Source: an uncultured Eubacterium sp.
GTDB taxonomy: Bacteria; Bacillota; Clostridia; Lachnospirales; Lachnospiraceae
Direction of reading: 5' to 3'
Assembly (NCBI GenBank): GCA_910577225.1
Contig: CAJTMV010000005.1
Coordinates: forward strand, 62,001 to 126,000
DNA: 64,000 bases
Under the pieces are notes generated by a model that saw only the letters and a list, made by a program, of their open reading frames with translations, did no database searches and was not told the DNA's origin. Every line of letters begins with the position of its first letter. Position 1 is the first letter of the stretch. Below are positions 1-8,550 of this stretch, piece after piece. Position numbers and translations under genes: made by a program.

Positions 1-284
1 TTGCGCTGATTATTGCAGAAAGCGTAGATTCTGTGGATCCGGAAAAGGCGAGAGTCCGAATTATTGCAAAAGGGATTTTGCGATATGCAGCAGTCGTGAT
101 TGTTTTTAGTGTCACGATGTATTTTGATCTTGGTAACCTGGTTACACTTTTTATAGGTGTAATGGGTTTAAAGATATCGGCTTATTTACAGCCGGCATTG
201 CACAAAGTGCTCATAAAAGTAACAGGAAAAGGTGGTGGGTCTTCGGACGAAACTAACACAATGGAAAGGGAGGTGAAAATGTGA
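1..284 (+). CDS. atpI: ATP synthase subunit I-like membrane protein (5' partial)
   Basis: The reading frame is open from base 3, so the gene begins upstream of the window; the GTG at 33 is only an internal codon. The visible part has two hydrophobic segments (after AKGILRYAA and around LVTLFIGVMG) and a short polar tail. Small two- to four-helix proteins of this kind (AtpI/UncI) sit just upstream of atpB and assist c-ring assembly or ion supply. The stop overlaps the atpB start by 4 bases, so it is the first visible gene of the atp operon. The family call rests mainly on position and topology. Confidence 0.75.
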   Translation, partial: ALIIAESVDSVDPEKARVRIIAKGILRYAAVVIVFSVTMYFDLGNLVTLFIGVMGLKISAYLQPALHKVLIKVTGKGGGSSDETNTMEREVKM

Positions 285-1015
285 CAAATGCAATCGTAAT
301 GTCATCCAGTGCCGACAATATTGATTTTATGATACATGGGTTATTTTCGTATAATCTGTTTGGTCATGAAGTCTGGATTACTACTTCTCATGTATGTATA
401 CTTATTGTCATGCTGTTCCTGATCGGATTTGCACTTATTGCAAATATTAAAATGCGTCATGCGACAGAGATACCGGATACATTCCAAAATATATTGGAGT
501 TGATTGTCAGTTCGCTGGATGGTGTTGTAGAGGGGACAATGGGGAAGAGTGCGCCAAAGTTCGTTAACTATATCAGTACGATCTTTATATTCATTCTTAT
601 AAGCAATATATCCGGTCTGTTCGGCTTAAGGCCGCCGACAGCGGATTATGGTACAACACTTGCACTGGGTCTGATCACATTCACACTGATACATTTTTGT
701 CAGTTTAAGTATCAGAGTCCAAAAAAAATATGGACAGACATGTGCTCGCCATTACCACCATGGCTGCCGATCTGGTTCCCAATTAACCTGATCAGTGAAA
801 TTGCGGTTCCGATCTCACTGTCATTGCGTTTATTTGCAAACGTATTGTCAGGAACAGTTATGATGGCGCTCATTTATGGATTATTGTCAAAAGTGGCGAT
901 TATCTGGCCGGCAGCGCTTCATGTGTATTTTGATTTGTTCTCAGGAGCAATTCAGACGTATGTATTTTGTATGCTCACGATGACTTATATCAGTCAGCAG
1001 ATGGAAACAGATTAA
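281..1015 (+). CDS. atpB: F1Fo ATP synthase subunit a
   Basis: This is the membrane stator subunit that forms the ion half-channels against the c-ring. The 244-residue protein has five or six hydrophobic helices. The essential arginine is seen in SLSLRLFAN, and the last helix carries the conserved GAIQTYVF segment. The start is GTG, overlapping the previous stop as GTGA, with AGGGAGG just upstream. It lies between atpI and atpE, the standard order. Length and motifs are normal for the family. Confidence 0.97.
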   Translation: MTNAIVMSSSADNIDFMIHGLFSYNLFGHEVWITTSHVCILIVMLFLIGFALIANIKMRHATEIPDTFQNILELIVSSLDGVVEGTMGKSAPKFVNYISTIFIFILISNISGLFGLRPPTADYGTTLALGLITFTLIHFCQFKYQSPKKIWTDMCSPLPPWLPIWFPINLISEIAVPISLSLRLFANVLSGTVMMALIYGLLSKVAIIWPAALHVYFDLFSGAIQTYVFCMLTMTYISQQMETD

Positions 1016-1067
1016 ATGAGAAAGTTTTGTTTTGAATGAAAAAAATATTTTTAGGAGGAAAATCATT

Positions 1068-1322
1068 ATGAATATCACAGGACAGGATTTAATTTTAGCA
1101 TGTTCAGCAATTGGTGCAGGCTTGGCAGTTATTGCAGGTATCGGACCTGGTATCGGGCAGGGTATCGCTGCCGGACATGGCGCAGCGGCAGTAGGCAGAA
1201 ACCCTGGCGCAAAATCTGATATTATGTCTACGATGTTATTAGGGCAGGCCGTTGCCGAGACAACTGGTTTGTATGGTCTGTTGGTAGCGATGCTTCTGCT
1301 TTTCGTACAGCCATTATCATAA
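1068..1322 (+). CDS. atpE: F1Fo ATP synthase subunit c, sodium-type ion site
   Basis: This is the proteolipid that forms the rotor ring. I chose the ATG at 1068, 10 bases after an AGGAGG box at 1053; an in-frame ATG at 1035 lacks a ribosome site. The 84-residue product is a two-helix hairpin with the GxGxGxG-like helix 1 and a polar RNP loop. The ion-binding carboxylate is Glu64. Gln31, Thr65, Thr66 and Tyr69 match, with a one-residue offset, the sodium-coordinating Gln32, Ser66, Thr67 and Tyr70 of the Ilyobacter ring. Sodium rather than proton coupling is therefore likely, though inferred. Confidence 0.97.
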   Translation: MNITGQDLILACSAIGAGLAVIAGIGPGIGQGIAAGHGAAAVGRNPGAKSDIMSTMLLGQAVAETTGLYGLLVAMLLLFVQPLS

Positions 1323-1331
1323 ACAATAAAA

Positions 1332-1347
1332 ACAGACGATCGTCTGT
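1332..1347. repeat. Perfect 16-bp palindrome between atpE and atpF
   Basis: ACAGACGATCGTCTGT is a perfect inverted repeat lying 10 bases after the atpE stop and about 40 bases before atpF. As RNA it can form a six-base-pair stem with a GAUC loop. There is no U-run, so it is not a terminator. It may stabilise or separate the atpE message, whose product is needed in many copies. That role is inferred. Confidence 0.5.
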
Positions 1348-1388
1348 ATAATGGAATTAAGACGGAAAGGAGGCTGAACTGAGCGAAC

Positions 1389-1904
1389 ATGGAAAGATTA
1401 TTTAATCTTGATTTTCAATTGATTCACGATGCGGTGCTTCTGGCAATCGCGATTTTCGTATTGTTTCTGGCATTGTCTTATCTGCTGTTAAATCCGGTCA
1501 GAAAGATGTTATATGACAGACAAAGAAAGATTCAGGGAGATATTGACAGCGCAAAGTCTGATAAAGAAAAAGCGTCTGCGATGAAGGCAGAATATGAAGA
1601 GAAACTGAAAAACGCAGATAAAGAAGCCGAGGCTATTTTAAGCGAAGCACGCCAGAAAGCATTGAAAAATGAAGCGCATATTATCGATGAAGCAAAACAG
1701 GAAGCTGCTCGTATTATCCAGCGTGCAAACGAAGAAGCAAGACTTGAAAAGAGCCGTGCAATGGATGAGATGAAACAGGAGATGATTACAGTTGCATCCA
1801 TGATGGCTGCAAAAGTAGTAGCAGCGTCCATAGATACAACCGTTCAGAATGGGCTTGTAGAAGAGACATTGAAAGAAATGGGTGATTCGACATGGCAAAG
1901 CTAG
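1389..1904 (+). CDS. atpF: F1Fo ATP synthase subunit b
   Basis: This is the peripheral stalk subunit. The 171-residue protein has one N-terminal membrane helix (residues about 12-33, ending near LLLNPVRKM) followed by a long charged, alanine- and glutamate-rich coiled coil, as expected for b. An AAAGGAGG box lies at about 1366-1373, slightly far from the ATG at 1389. The 3' end overlaps atpH by 13 bases, suggesting coupled translation. Confidence 0.96.
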   Translation: MERLFNLDFQLIHDAVLLAIAIFVLFLALSYLLLNPVRKMLYDRQRKIQGDIDSAKSDKEKASAMKAEYEEKLKNADKEAEAILSEARQKALKNEAHIIDEAKQEAARIIQRANEEARLEKSRAMDEMKQEMITVASMMAAKVVAASIDTTVQNGLVEETLKEMGDSTWQS

Positions 1905-2446
1905 TTTCAAAAACATATGGTGATGCATTATTTGAGCTGGCTTTGGAGTCCGGTCAGATCGATTCGTTGTTTGAAGAAGCAAAACGGATGCTTGGGATTA
2001 TTCAGACAAATGACGATCTGTCAAAGATGATGAATCACCCAAAAATCGTAATAGAAGAGAAACAAAAGATCATTGAAACTGTTTTTAAAGACCGCGCGTC
2101 AAAAGAAATGATCGGGCTGATGCTTATGATTATTTCCAAAGGTCATTATCAGGAATTTGGCGGTGTTCTTGAATATTTTATTGCGCAGGTCAAGGAGTAT
2201 AAGAAGATAGGAACCGCCTATATTACATCTGCAATGGATTTGTCTCTGATGCAGAAAGACGCAATACGCAGAAAACTGCTCGAGACAACCGATTATGTAC
2301 AGTTTGAGTTTGTTTATCATATCGATCCGTCTCTGATAGGGGGGATCGTGATACGGATTGGCGACAGAGTCGTAGATGGCAGCGTGAAAAATAAGCTGGC
2401 CAGACTGACATCCGAATTATCCAAAGTGAAGTTACAGATGCCGTAG
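1892..2446 (+). CDS. atpH: F1Fo ATP synthase subunit delta
   Basis: This subunit links the b stalk to the top of the alpha/beta hexamer. The product is 184 residues long, with the typical start MAKLVSKTYGDALFELA and the conserved C-terminal block IGGIVIRIGDRVVDGSVK. The ATG lies inside the end of atpF. Length and order fit the family. Confidence 0.96.
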   Translation: MAKLVSKTYGDALFELALESGQIDSLFEEAKRMLGIIQTNDDLSKMMNHPKIVIEEKQKIIETVFKDRASKEMIGLMLMIISKGHYQEFGGVLEYFIAQVKEYKKIGTAYITSAMDLSLMQKDAIRRKLLETTDYVQFEFVYHIDPSLIGGIVIRIGDRVVDGSVKNKLARLTSELSKVKLQMP

Positions 2447-2486
2447 CAATATGGCAAAAACAGTTGAAAGTAGGTGACTATTGTCC

Positions 2487-3992
2487 ATGAATTTAAAACC
2501 AGAGGAGATTAGTTCGGTCATCAAAGAACAGATCAAAAGATACGCTGCAGAGCTGGAAGTTGCCGATGTCGGTACCGTTATTCAGGTAGCGGATGGTATC
2601 GCGCGTATTCATGGTCTTGAAAATGCGATGCAGGGCGAGCTGCTGGAATTCCCGGGTGAAGTATATGGAATGGTATTGAACCTTGAAGAAGATAACGTTG
2701 GCGCCGTATTGCTTGGCGACCAGAAGAGTATTAATGAAGGAGATACCGTTAAAACGACCGGAAGGGTCGTAGAAGTTCCGGTTGGGGACGCTATGATTGG
2801 CCGTGTTGTCAATGCATTGGGACAGCCAATCGATGGTAAAGGACCAATTAAAACAGATAAATTCCGTCAGATTGAAAGAGTTGCGTCTGGCGTTATTGCA
2901 AGAAAGTCAGTTGATACTCCGCTGCAGACAGGTATTAAAGCGATCGATTCGATGATACCGATCGGAAGAGGACAGCGAGAGCTGATTATCGGAGACAGAC
3001 AGACAGGTAAGACAGCGATTGCGATCGATACAATTATCAACCAGAAAGGTCAGGATGTAAAGTGTATTTACGTTGCGATTGGTCAGAAGGCTTCTACCGT
3101 TGCATCGATTGTAAAGACGCTCGAAGAGTTTGGCGCGATGTCTTATACGACTGTAGTTGCGGCTACGGCCAGTGAACTTGCTCCATTACAGTATATTTCT
3201 CCATATTCCGGATGTGCGATAGGAGAAGAATGGATGGAGAACGGGGAAGACGTTTTGGTTGTATACGATGATCTGAGTAAGCATGCGACTGCATATCGTA
3301 CACTTTCATTGCTCTTAAGAAGACCGCCAGGACGCGAGGCTTATCCGGGAGACGTTTTCTATCTGCATTCCAGACTGCTGGAGCGTGCAGCAAGACTTTC
3401 GGATAAATTAGGCGGAGGTTCCCTGACGGCACTTCCGATTATTGAAACTCAGGCAGGAGACGTATCCGCTTATATTCCAACGAACGTCATTTCTATTACA
3501 GATGGTCAGATTTATCTGGAGACAGAAATGTTTAACGCTGGTTTCCGCCCGGCTATTAACGCCGGATTGTCCGTATCCCGTGTAGGCGGTTCTGCACAGA
3601 TCAAGGCGATCAAAAAGATTTCTGCGCCGATTCGTACAGAGCTGGCACAATATCGTGAGCTTGCCGCATTTTCACAGTTCGGCTCGGAACTTGACGCTGA
3701 TACGAAGGAAAAACTGGATCAGGGCGAACGAATCAAAGAAATTTTAAAACAGCCGCAGTATCAGCCGATGCCGGTTGAAAAGCAGGTAATCATTATTTAT
3801 GTTGCAACCAAAAAATATTTGCTGGATATTCCGACAGATGAAATACTTCGGTTCGAGAGCGAGCTGTTAGAATATATCGATACAAAATATCCGGAAATTC
3901 CGGAATCGATCCGTACAACGAAAGTGCTGGAGGACGATATCGAAAAGACTTTGGTAAAAGCAATCGAAGAATGTAAAAAATCATTTCGGTAG
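2487..3992 (+). CDS. atpA: F1Fo ATP synthase subunit alpha
   Basis: This is the regulatory nucleotide-binding subunit of F1. I place the start at the ATG at 2487 (MNLKPEEISS), because the TAGGTGA ribosome site at 2471-2477 is too close to the alternative TTG at 2481. The 501-residue protein shows the beta-barrel N-domain, the Walker A loop GDRQTGKTA and the signature PAINAGLSVSRVGGSAQ. Nothing is unusual in length or motifs. Confidence 0.98.
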   Translation: MNLKPEEISSVIKEQIKRYAAELEVADVGTVIQVADGIARIHGLENAMQGELLEFPGEVYGMVLNLEEDNVGAVLLGDQKSINEGDTVKTTGRVVEVPVGDAMIGRVVNALGQPIDGKGPIKTDKFRQIERVASGVIARKSVDTPLQTGIKAIDSMIPIGRGQRELIIGDRQTGKTAIAIDTIINQKGQDVKCIYVAIGQKASTVASIVKTLEEFGAMSYTTVVAATASELAPLQYISPYSGCAIGEEWMENGEDVLVVYDDLSKHATAYRTLSLLLRRPPGREAYPGDVFYLHSRLLERAARLSDKLGGGSLTALPIIETQAGDVSAYIPTNVISITDGQIYLETEMFNAGFRPAINAGLSVSRVGGSAQIKAIKKISAPIRTELAQYRELAAFSQFGSELDADTKEKLDQGERIKEILKQPQYQPMPVEKQVIIIYVATKKYLLDIPTDEILRFESELLEYIDTKYPEIPESIRTTKVLEDDIEKTLVKAIEECKKSFR

Positions 3993-4028
3993 AAATATTT
4001 GAAATATAAAATAAGGCGGTGACAGATT

Positions 4029-4886
4029 ATGGCCTCTATGAGAGACATAAAAAGACGAAAAAGCAGCATACAGAGTACGCAGCAAATCACAAAAGCCATG
4101 AAATTAGTTTCTACCGTTAAGCTGCAGAAAGCGAAAACACATGCAGAGCGGACAGATCCGTATTTTCAGCATATGTATCATACTGTGACGTCTATTCTTG
4201 CAAGATCGGGTAATATGGATCATCCGTATCTTGCCGATAATGGTTCCGATAAAATAGCGATTGTTGTGATTACTTCCAACCGGGGACTGGCAGGAGGTTA
4301 TAACTCAAACATTACGAAGCTCGTACAAGGCAGCGGGTTTCCAAAAGACAAGGTACTGTTATATACGATAGGCACAAAGGGTAAAGATGCACTGGAACGA
4401 AAAGGATATCAGATAGCAGAAGATGCCTCAGATGTAATTGAAAATCCGACTTATAAGGATGCAATGGAAATATGCGACAAAGTGCTGAAGGATTTTACGG
4501 AAGGCAGAATCGGACAGATATATCTGGCATATACGCATTTTAAAAATACCGTAGTCCATGTACCAACTCTGATGAAACTGCTTCCGGTAGAGTTTTCAGA
4601 AGAAGATATGTCAGCGGCCGATAAAAATCTGATTATGAACTATGAGCCAAACGAGAGAGAGGCTCTGGATATGATCATTCCAAAGTACGTGACAAGTATT
4701 TTTTACGGCGCGCTTGTAGAAGCTGTTGCAAGTGAAAATGGCGCGAGAATGCAGGCCATGGATTCAGCTACAAGCAATGCGGAAGAAATGATTAGTGATT
4801 TGTCTCTGAAATATAACCGTGCCCGTCAGGGATCCATTACACAGGAGCTGACCGAGATTATTGCAGGTGCGGAGGCAATTAGTTAG
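4029..4886 (+). CDS. atpG: F1Fo ATP synthase subunit gamma
   Basis: This is the central rotor shaft. The protein of 285 residues has the N-terminal coiled-coil half (MRDIKRRKSSIQSTQQITKA), the Rossmann-like middle with SNRGLAGGYN, and the C-terminal helix with MDSATSNAEEMI. A GGCGGTGA ribosome site lies just before the ATG. It sits between atpA and atpD as usual. Confidence 0.97.
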   Translation: MASMRDIKRRKSSIQSTQQITKAMKLVSTVKLQKAKTHAERTDPYFQHMYHTVTSILARSGNMDHPYLADNGSDKIAIVVITSNRGLAGGYNSNITKLVQGSGFPKDKVLLYTIGTKGKDALERKGYQIAEDASDVIENPTYKDAMEICDKVLKDFTEGRIGQIYLAYTHFKNTVVHVPTLMKLLPVEFSEEDMSAADKNLIMNYEPNEREALDMIIPKYVTSIFYGALVEAVASENGARMQAMDSATSNAEEMISDLSLKYNRARQGSITQELTEIIAGAEAIS

Positions 4887-4927
4887 AAGTAAATGCAAAT
4901 AGATAGAAAAAGGAGTGATAGAAGAAA

Positions 4928-6316
4928 ATGGCAAAAGCGAATATAGGTAAAATCACTCAGATTGTTGGCGCCGTTCTGGATATTAAGTTTACAGGAACAC
5001 TGCCGGAAATTAATGAATCGATAGAGATTACGCGTAAAGAAGGCAGCCGGCTTGTAGTAGAAGTAGCGCAGCATCTTGGTGACGATACCGTCAGATGTAT
5101 TGCCATGGGACCTACCGACGGACTTGTACGTGGTATGGATGCGGTAGCGACAGGCGCTGCGATCAGCGTTCCGGTTGGTGAAAATACATTGGGCCGTATG
5201 TTTAATGTCCTTGGCGAGCCGATCGATGAGATCGATCCACCAACCGGTGTGGAATACAGTCCGATTCATAGGAAAGCGCCTTCTTTCGAGGAACAGTCTA
5301 CATCTGCAGAAATTCTGGAGACTGGGATTAAAGTCGTAGATCTGCTTTGCCCTTATCAGAAGGGTGGCAAGATCGGATTGTTTGGCGGCGCGGGAGTAGG
5401 AAAAACTGTATTAATTCAGGAACTGATTCATAATATCGCGACGGAACATGGCGGATATTCCGTATTTACGGGAGTAGGAGAAAGAACCCGTGAAGGCAAC
5501 GATCTGTATTACGAGATGAAAGAATCTGGCGTTATTGATAAGACAACGATGGTATTCGGACAGATGAACGAGCCGCCGGGAGCGAGAATGCGTGTGGCGC
5601 TGTCAGGACTTACAATGGCGGAATATTTTCGTGATAAGGGCGGAAAAGACGTGCTGTTGTTTATCGATAATATTTTCCGTTTTACGCAGGCTGGTTCAGA
5701 AGTATCGGCTTTGCTTGGACGTATGCCTTCAGCCGTAGGTTATCAGCCGACGCTGCAGACAGAAATGGGTGCGTTACAGGAACGTATTACATCTACGAAA
5801 AATGGTTCTATTACATCTGTACAGGCTGTTTATGTACCGGCTGACGACCTGACAGACCCAGCTCCTGCTACAACGTTCGCGCATCTGGACGCAACGACCG
5901 TATTGGAACGTTCGATTGTAGAATTAGGTATTTATCCGGCGGTAGATCCGCTGGCATCTACTTCCAGAATTCTGGATCCGCGTATCGTGGGACAGGAACA
6001 TTTTGATACAGCCCGTGAGGTACAGGCAATATTGCAAAAATATAAGGAACTGCAGGATATTATCGCGATTCTTGGTATGGACGAATTGTCTGAGGATGAT
6101 AAGATGGTCGTAAACCGTGCAAGAAAAATACAGAGATTTTTATCACAGCCATTTTCGGTAGCGACGCAGTTTACCGGACTGGATGGAAAATATGTGCCGG
6201 TTGCCGAGACAATCCGCGGGTTTAGGGAAATACTGGAAGGAAAACACGACGATGTACCAGAAAGCCACTTCTTAAATGCAGGAACTATCGATGAAGTACG
6301 CGCCCGTATGAAGTAA
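4928..6316 (+). CDS. atpD: F1Fo ATP synthase subunit beta
   Basis: This is the catalytic subunit of F1. The protein of 462 residues carries Walker A GGAGVGKTVLI, the catalytic GERTREGNDLY block, Walker B VLLFIDNIFRFTQAG, and the DELSEDDK sequence matching the C-terminal DELSEED lever. AGGAGTGATAG precedes the ATG. It is a standard beta subunit. Confidence 0.98.
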   Translation: MAKANIGKITQIVGAVLDIKFTGTLPEINESIEITRKEGSRLVVEVAQHLGDDTVRCIAMGPTDGLVRGMDAVATGAAISVPVGENTLGRMFNVLGEPIDEIDPPTGVEYSPIHRKAPSFEEQSTSAEILETGIKVVDLLCPYQKGGKIGLFGGAGVGKTVLIQELIHNIATEHGGYSVFTGVGERTREGNDLYYEMKESGVIDKTTMVFGQMNEPPGARMRVALSGLTMAEYFRDKGGKDVLLFIDNIFRFTQAGSEVSALLGRMPSAVGYQPTLQTEMGALQERITSTKNGSITSVQAVYVPADDLTDPAPATTFAHLDATTVLERSIVELGIYPAVDPLASTSRILDPRIVGQEHFDTAREVQAILQKYKELQDIIAILGMDELSEDDKMVVNRARKIQRFLSQPFSVATQFTGLDGKYVPVAETIRGFREILEGKHDDVPESHFLNAGTIDEVRARMK

Positions 6317-6327
6317 GGGGTGACGTT

Positions 6328-6735
6328 ATGGCAGATGCAAATAAATTGTTTAAAGTAGAAATCATTACCCCGGAACGTGTGTTTTATGCCGGAGACGCTT
6401 CGATGATCGAATTTACGACAACAGAAGGCGATATTGGTGTGTATAAAAATCACATTCCACTGACCGCAGTACTTGCACCGGGAATTGTAACGATTACAGA
6501 AAATGCAGGAACAAAAAAAGCTGCTGTACATTCGGGATTTGCCGAAATATTGGGAGATAAGGTAACGCTGCTTGCGGAGATTGCCGAATGGCCGGAGGAA
6601 ATTGATAAGAACCGTGCCGAAGAAGCAAAAATGCGTGCGGAACGCCGTCTGAAAGTAAAAGAGGCCGGACTGGATGTAAAACGTGCAGAAATCGCTTTGC
6701 GAAAAGCGTTAGTACGTATACATGTGGCAAAATAA
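6328..6735 (+). CDS. atpC: F1Fo ATP synthase subunit epsilon
   Basis: This subunit forms the foot of the central stalk and can regulate ATP hydrolysis. The product of 135 residues has an N-terminal beta-sandwich (EFTTTEGDIGVYKNHIPL) and two C-terminal helices rich in Arg, Lys, Glu and Ala. It starts 11 bases after atpD and is the last gene of the operon, followed by a terminator. Confidence 0.97.
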   Translation: MADANKLFKVEIITPERVFYAGDASMIEFTTTEGDIGVYKNHIPLTAVLAPGIVTITENAGTKKAAVHSGFAEILGDKVTLLAEIAEWPEEIDKNRAEEAKMRAERRLKVKEAGLDVKRAEIALRKALVRIHVAK

Positions 6736-6760
6736 AAAAGTTCTGAAGATGATAAAATAG

Positions 6761-6793
6761 AAATAGCTGGGTAAATCCCGGCTATTTTTAGTT
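6761..6793 (+). terminator. Terminator of the atp operon
   Basis: The hairpin AAATAGCTGGG / CCCGGCTATTT with a TAAAT loop is followed by a short T-run, 25 bases after the atpC stop. Confidence 0.85.
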
Positions 6794-6817
6794 GAGTGAA
6801 CAGTATTTAAAATATGC

Positions 6818-6845
6818 TAAAGTTTTCAGTTTAACAAGCCGAAAT
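6818..6845 (+). promoter_or_regulatory. Sigma-28-like promoter of the first flagellin gene
   Basis: TAAA, 16 bases, then GCCGAAAT resembles the flagellar sigma-28 consensus TAAA-N15-GCCGATAA. It lies about 105 bases upstream of the flagellin ATG. The -10 half is weaker than that of the other flagellar promoters in this window. Confidence 0.5.
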
Positions 6846-6862
6846 ACAAATAGGAGAAGTGT

Positions 6863-7009
6863 ATGTATGGTAAGGTTTTTTCTGTCTTCAGTATTTTTGG
6901 AAAGAATATGGAAGAAACTCGAAATTTTTTAGAATGTGAGGTATACGAGTATGGCAATTATCACCCACAATATGACGGCAATGAATACAGAGCGGCATCT
7001 GGAAGTTAG
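6863..7009 (+). CDS. Possible 48-codon leader ORF overlapping the flagellin start
   Basis: An ATG at 6863 follows an AGGAG box at 6852-6856 with normal spacing. The frame (MYGKVFSVFSIF...) stays open for 48 codons and ends inside the flagellin gene, which starts at 6951 in another frame. No family is recognised. It may be a chance ORF in the leader, or it may couple translation to flagellin. Confidence 0.25.
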   Translation: MYGKVFSVFSIFGKNMEETRNFLECEVYEYGNYHPQYDGNEYRAASGS

Positions 7010-8261
7010 TTCCAAAGAAAAAAAGAAATCTACGGAAAGATTGTCTTCAGGATACAGGATTAATCGTTCGGCAGATGATGCAGCTGGTTTACAGATTTCC
7101 GAAAAAATGAGGATAACAGTGAGAGGTCTGAATAAAGCATCGCGAAACATTCAGGATGGAAATTCAATGATTCAGGCGGCAGATGGGGCATTGATGGAAG
7201 TACATGATATTTTGCAGCGCATGAACGAACTATCTACGCAGGCTGCGAATGACACAAATGCAGACGAAGACAGAGAAGCGATTCATAAAGAACTGAATCA
7301 GTTAAAGTCTGAAATTAACAGAACTTCCAGGGAGACGAAGTTTAACACGCATCCGATTTTAAGGGTCAAACAGCTGGTAGAAATTAATGTAGATGATTAC
7401 GGTAATATTATCCTGGATGACCAGTATCATGGAATAGGAAGCGCTGGAAATGTATATGGCAAGACACTTGATTTTACAAACGTAACTGCGCATAATAAGG
7501 AAGAGCTGATTGGCAAAAAATTTACGGTAACCTGTTCGGATAACTGTACACAAAAATTCACCTTTCAGTTTAGTGATAAGACAAATTCAACGATTAGTAA
7601 TCCGACAAGCGGACATAGTAATTTGAATGTGGATATCGGAATAAAGGATACGGATATAAAAAGCGGAGCGGATATTGTAAATAAAATATTCGATCTGGTA
7701 AAGACAGTTCAGGGCACTATAGGAGGAAATCCGGCAGATACACATATTGGACATGCCAATGGAATCAGCACAGATGGAGCCAAAATGATATTTTATTCCA
7801 TTCACGGCGGTCCGCCTTATAATCCGAACATGGGAATGGTTCTGGCCAGCGACATGCTTCGTCTGGAGGAAGATTATCATATTCAGGTAAGCGACAGACC
7901 ATATCAGGAAATTACGTTAAAGTTAAGAACGATTAATTCTGAAACGCTTGGACTTGGAAAAATGGATGTAGATTCATTTGAAAACGCAGGAAAGACAATG
8001 GAAGAAGTACAAACGGCAATCGATAATCTGTCTGAGTACAGAGCATATCTGGGTTCCATGCAGAATCGTCTGGAGAAAGCGATGTCTTCGGTAGAAAATA
8101 CTGCTGAAAATACGCAAAGATCAGAAAGTAAACTTAGGGATGCAGATATGGCAGAAGAAATGGTTCGTTTCTCTAAAAATAAAATATTGGAACAGTTTGG
8201 CGAAGTTATGCTTGCGCAGACGAGTCAGAGCAATGAAAATGTAACGGCATTATTAGCTTAA
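6951..8261 (+). CDS. Flagellin paralog with central domain
   Basis: This is a filament protein of 436 residues. The conserved D0/D1 N-terminus (MAIITHNMTAMNTERH; LSSGYRINRSADDAAGL) and C-terminus (AENTQRSESKLRDADMAEEM, ending LLA) bracket a middle of about 190 residues (about residues 135-325) with no clear family. I chose the ATG at 6951 because typical flagellins start with MxxxxN and GAGG lies 9-10 bases upstream; the GTG at 6936 is an extension. It lies alone, about 30 kb from the flagellar cluster, and differs from the short major flagellin at 48264. It is probably a minor filament protein or one expressed under other conditions. Confidence 0.92.
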   Translation: MAIITHNMTAMNTERHLEVSSKEKKKSTERLSSGYRINRSADDAAGLQISEKMRITVRGLNKASRNIQDGNSMIQAADGALMEVHDILQRMNELSTQAANDTNADEDREAIHKELNQLKSEINRTSRETKFNTHPILRVKQLVEINVDDYGNIILDDQYHGIGSAGNVYGKTLDFTNVTAHNKEELIGKKFTVTCSDNCTQKFTFQFSDKTNSTISNPTSGHSNLNVDIGIKDTDIKSGADIVNKIFDLVKTVQGTIGGNPADTHIGHANGISTDGAKMIFYSIHGGPPYNPNMGMVLASDMLRLEEDYHIQVSDRPYQEITLKLRTINSETLGLGKMDVDSFENAGKTMEEVQTAIDNLSEYRAYLGSMQNRLEKAMSSVENTAENTQRSESKLRDADMAEEMVRFSKNKILEQFGEVMLAQTSQSNENVTALLA

Positions 8262-8323
8262 TGAAAAGATTGTGTCTTAACATTCATTTTCGCGGGCTGT
8301 ATTCCGCACTTTACAGACAATTG

Positions 8324-8378
8324 ATCCCAAATTTAGAAACATGGCATGCTATGATTCCTAAATTTGGGATTTATTTTG
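8324..8378 (+). terminator. Terminator after the first flagellin gene
   Basis: ATCCCAAATTTAG and CTAAATTTGGGAT form a 13-bp inverted repeat around a loop of about 21 bases, followed by TTATTTT. It lies about 60 bases after the flagellin stop. Confidence 0.75.
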
Positions 8379-8550
8379 TGTAAACCAGGATGTATCATTC
8401 ATGAACAGCAATTTTTGACATGTTCTGGGATAATGAAATTCTTTGGTGTGTTTTTTCTTTTGTTATAATATGCTGACCAGAAGCTATTCAGTGATATGAA
8501 TTCTGATATGATTCCAAATGAAATGAATGGTATTTTAACAGATCGATATA
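8379..8550. other. AT-rich intergenic stretch
   Basis: No ORF, RNA or clear regulatory site is seen here. It leads into the 17-nt repeat block. Confidence 0.4.

Noticed and set aside
941..1390. 149-codon minus-strand ORF across atpE
   Set aside because: It is a shadow of atpB and atpE, which are certain on the plus strand; no ribosome site or family.
5932..6531. 199-codon minus-strand ORF opposite atpD and atpC
   Set aside because: Antisense shadow of conserved genes with no domain pattern.
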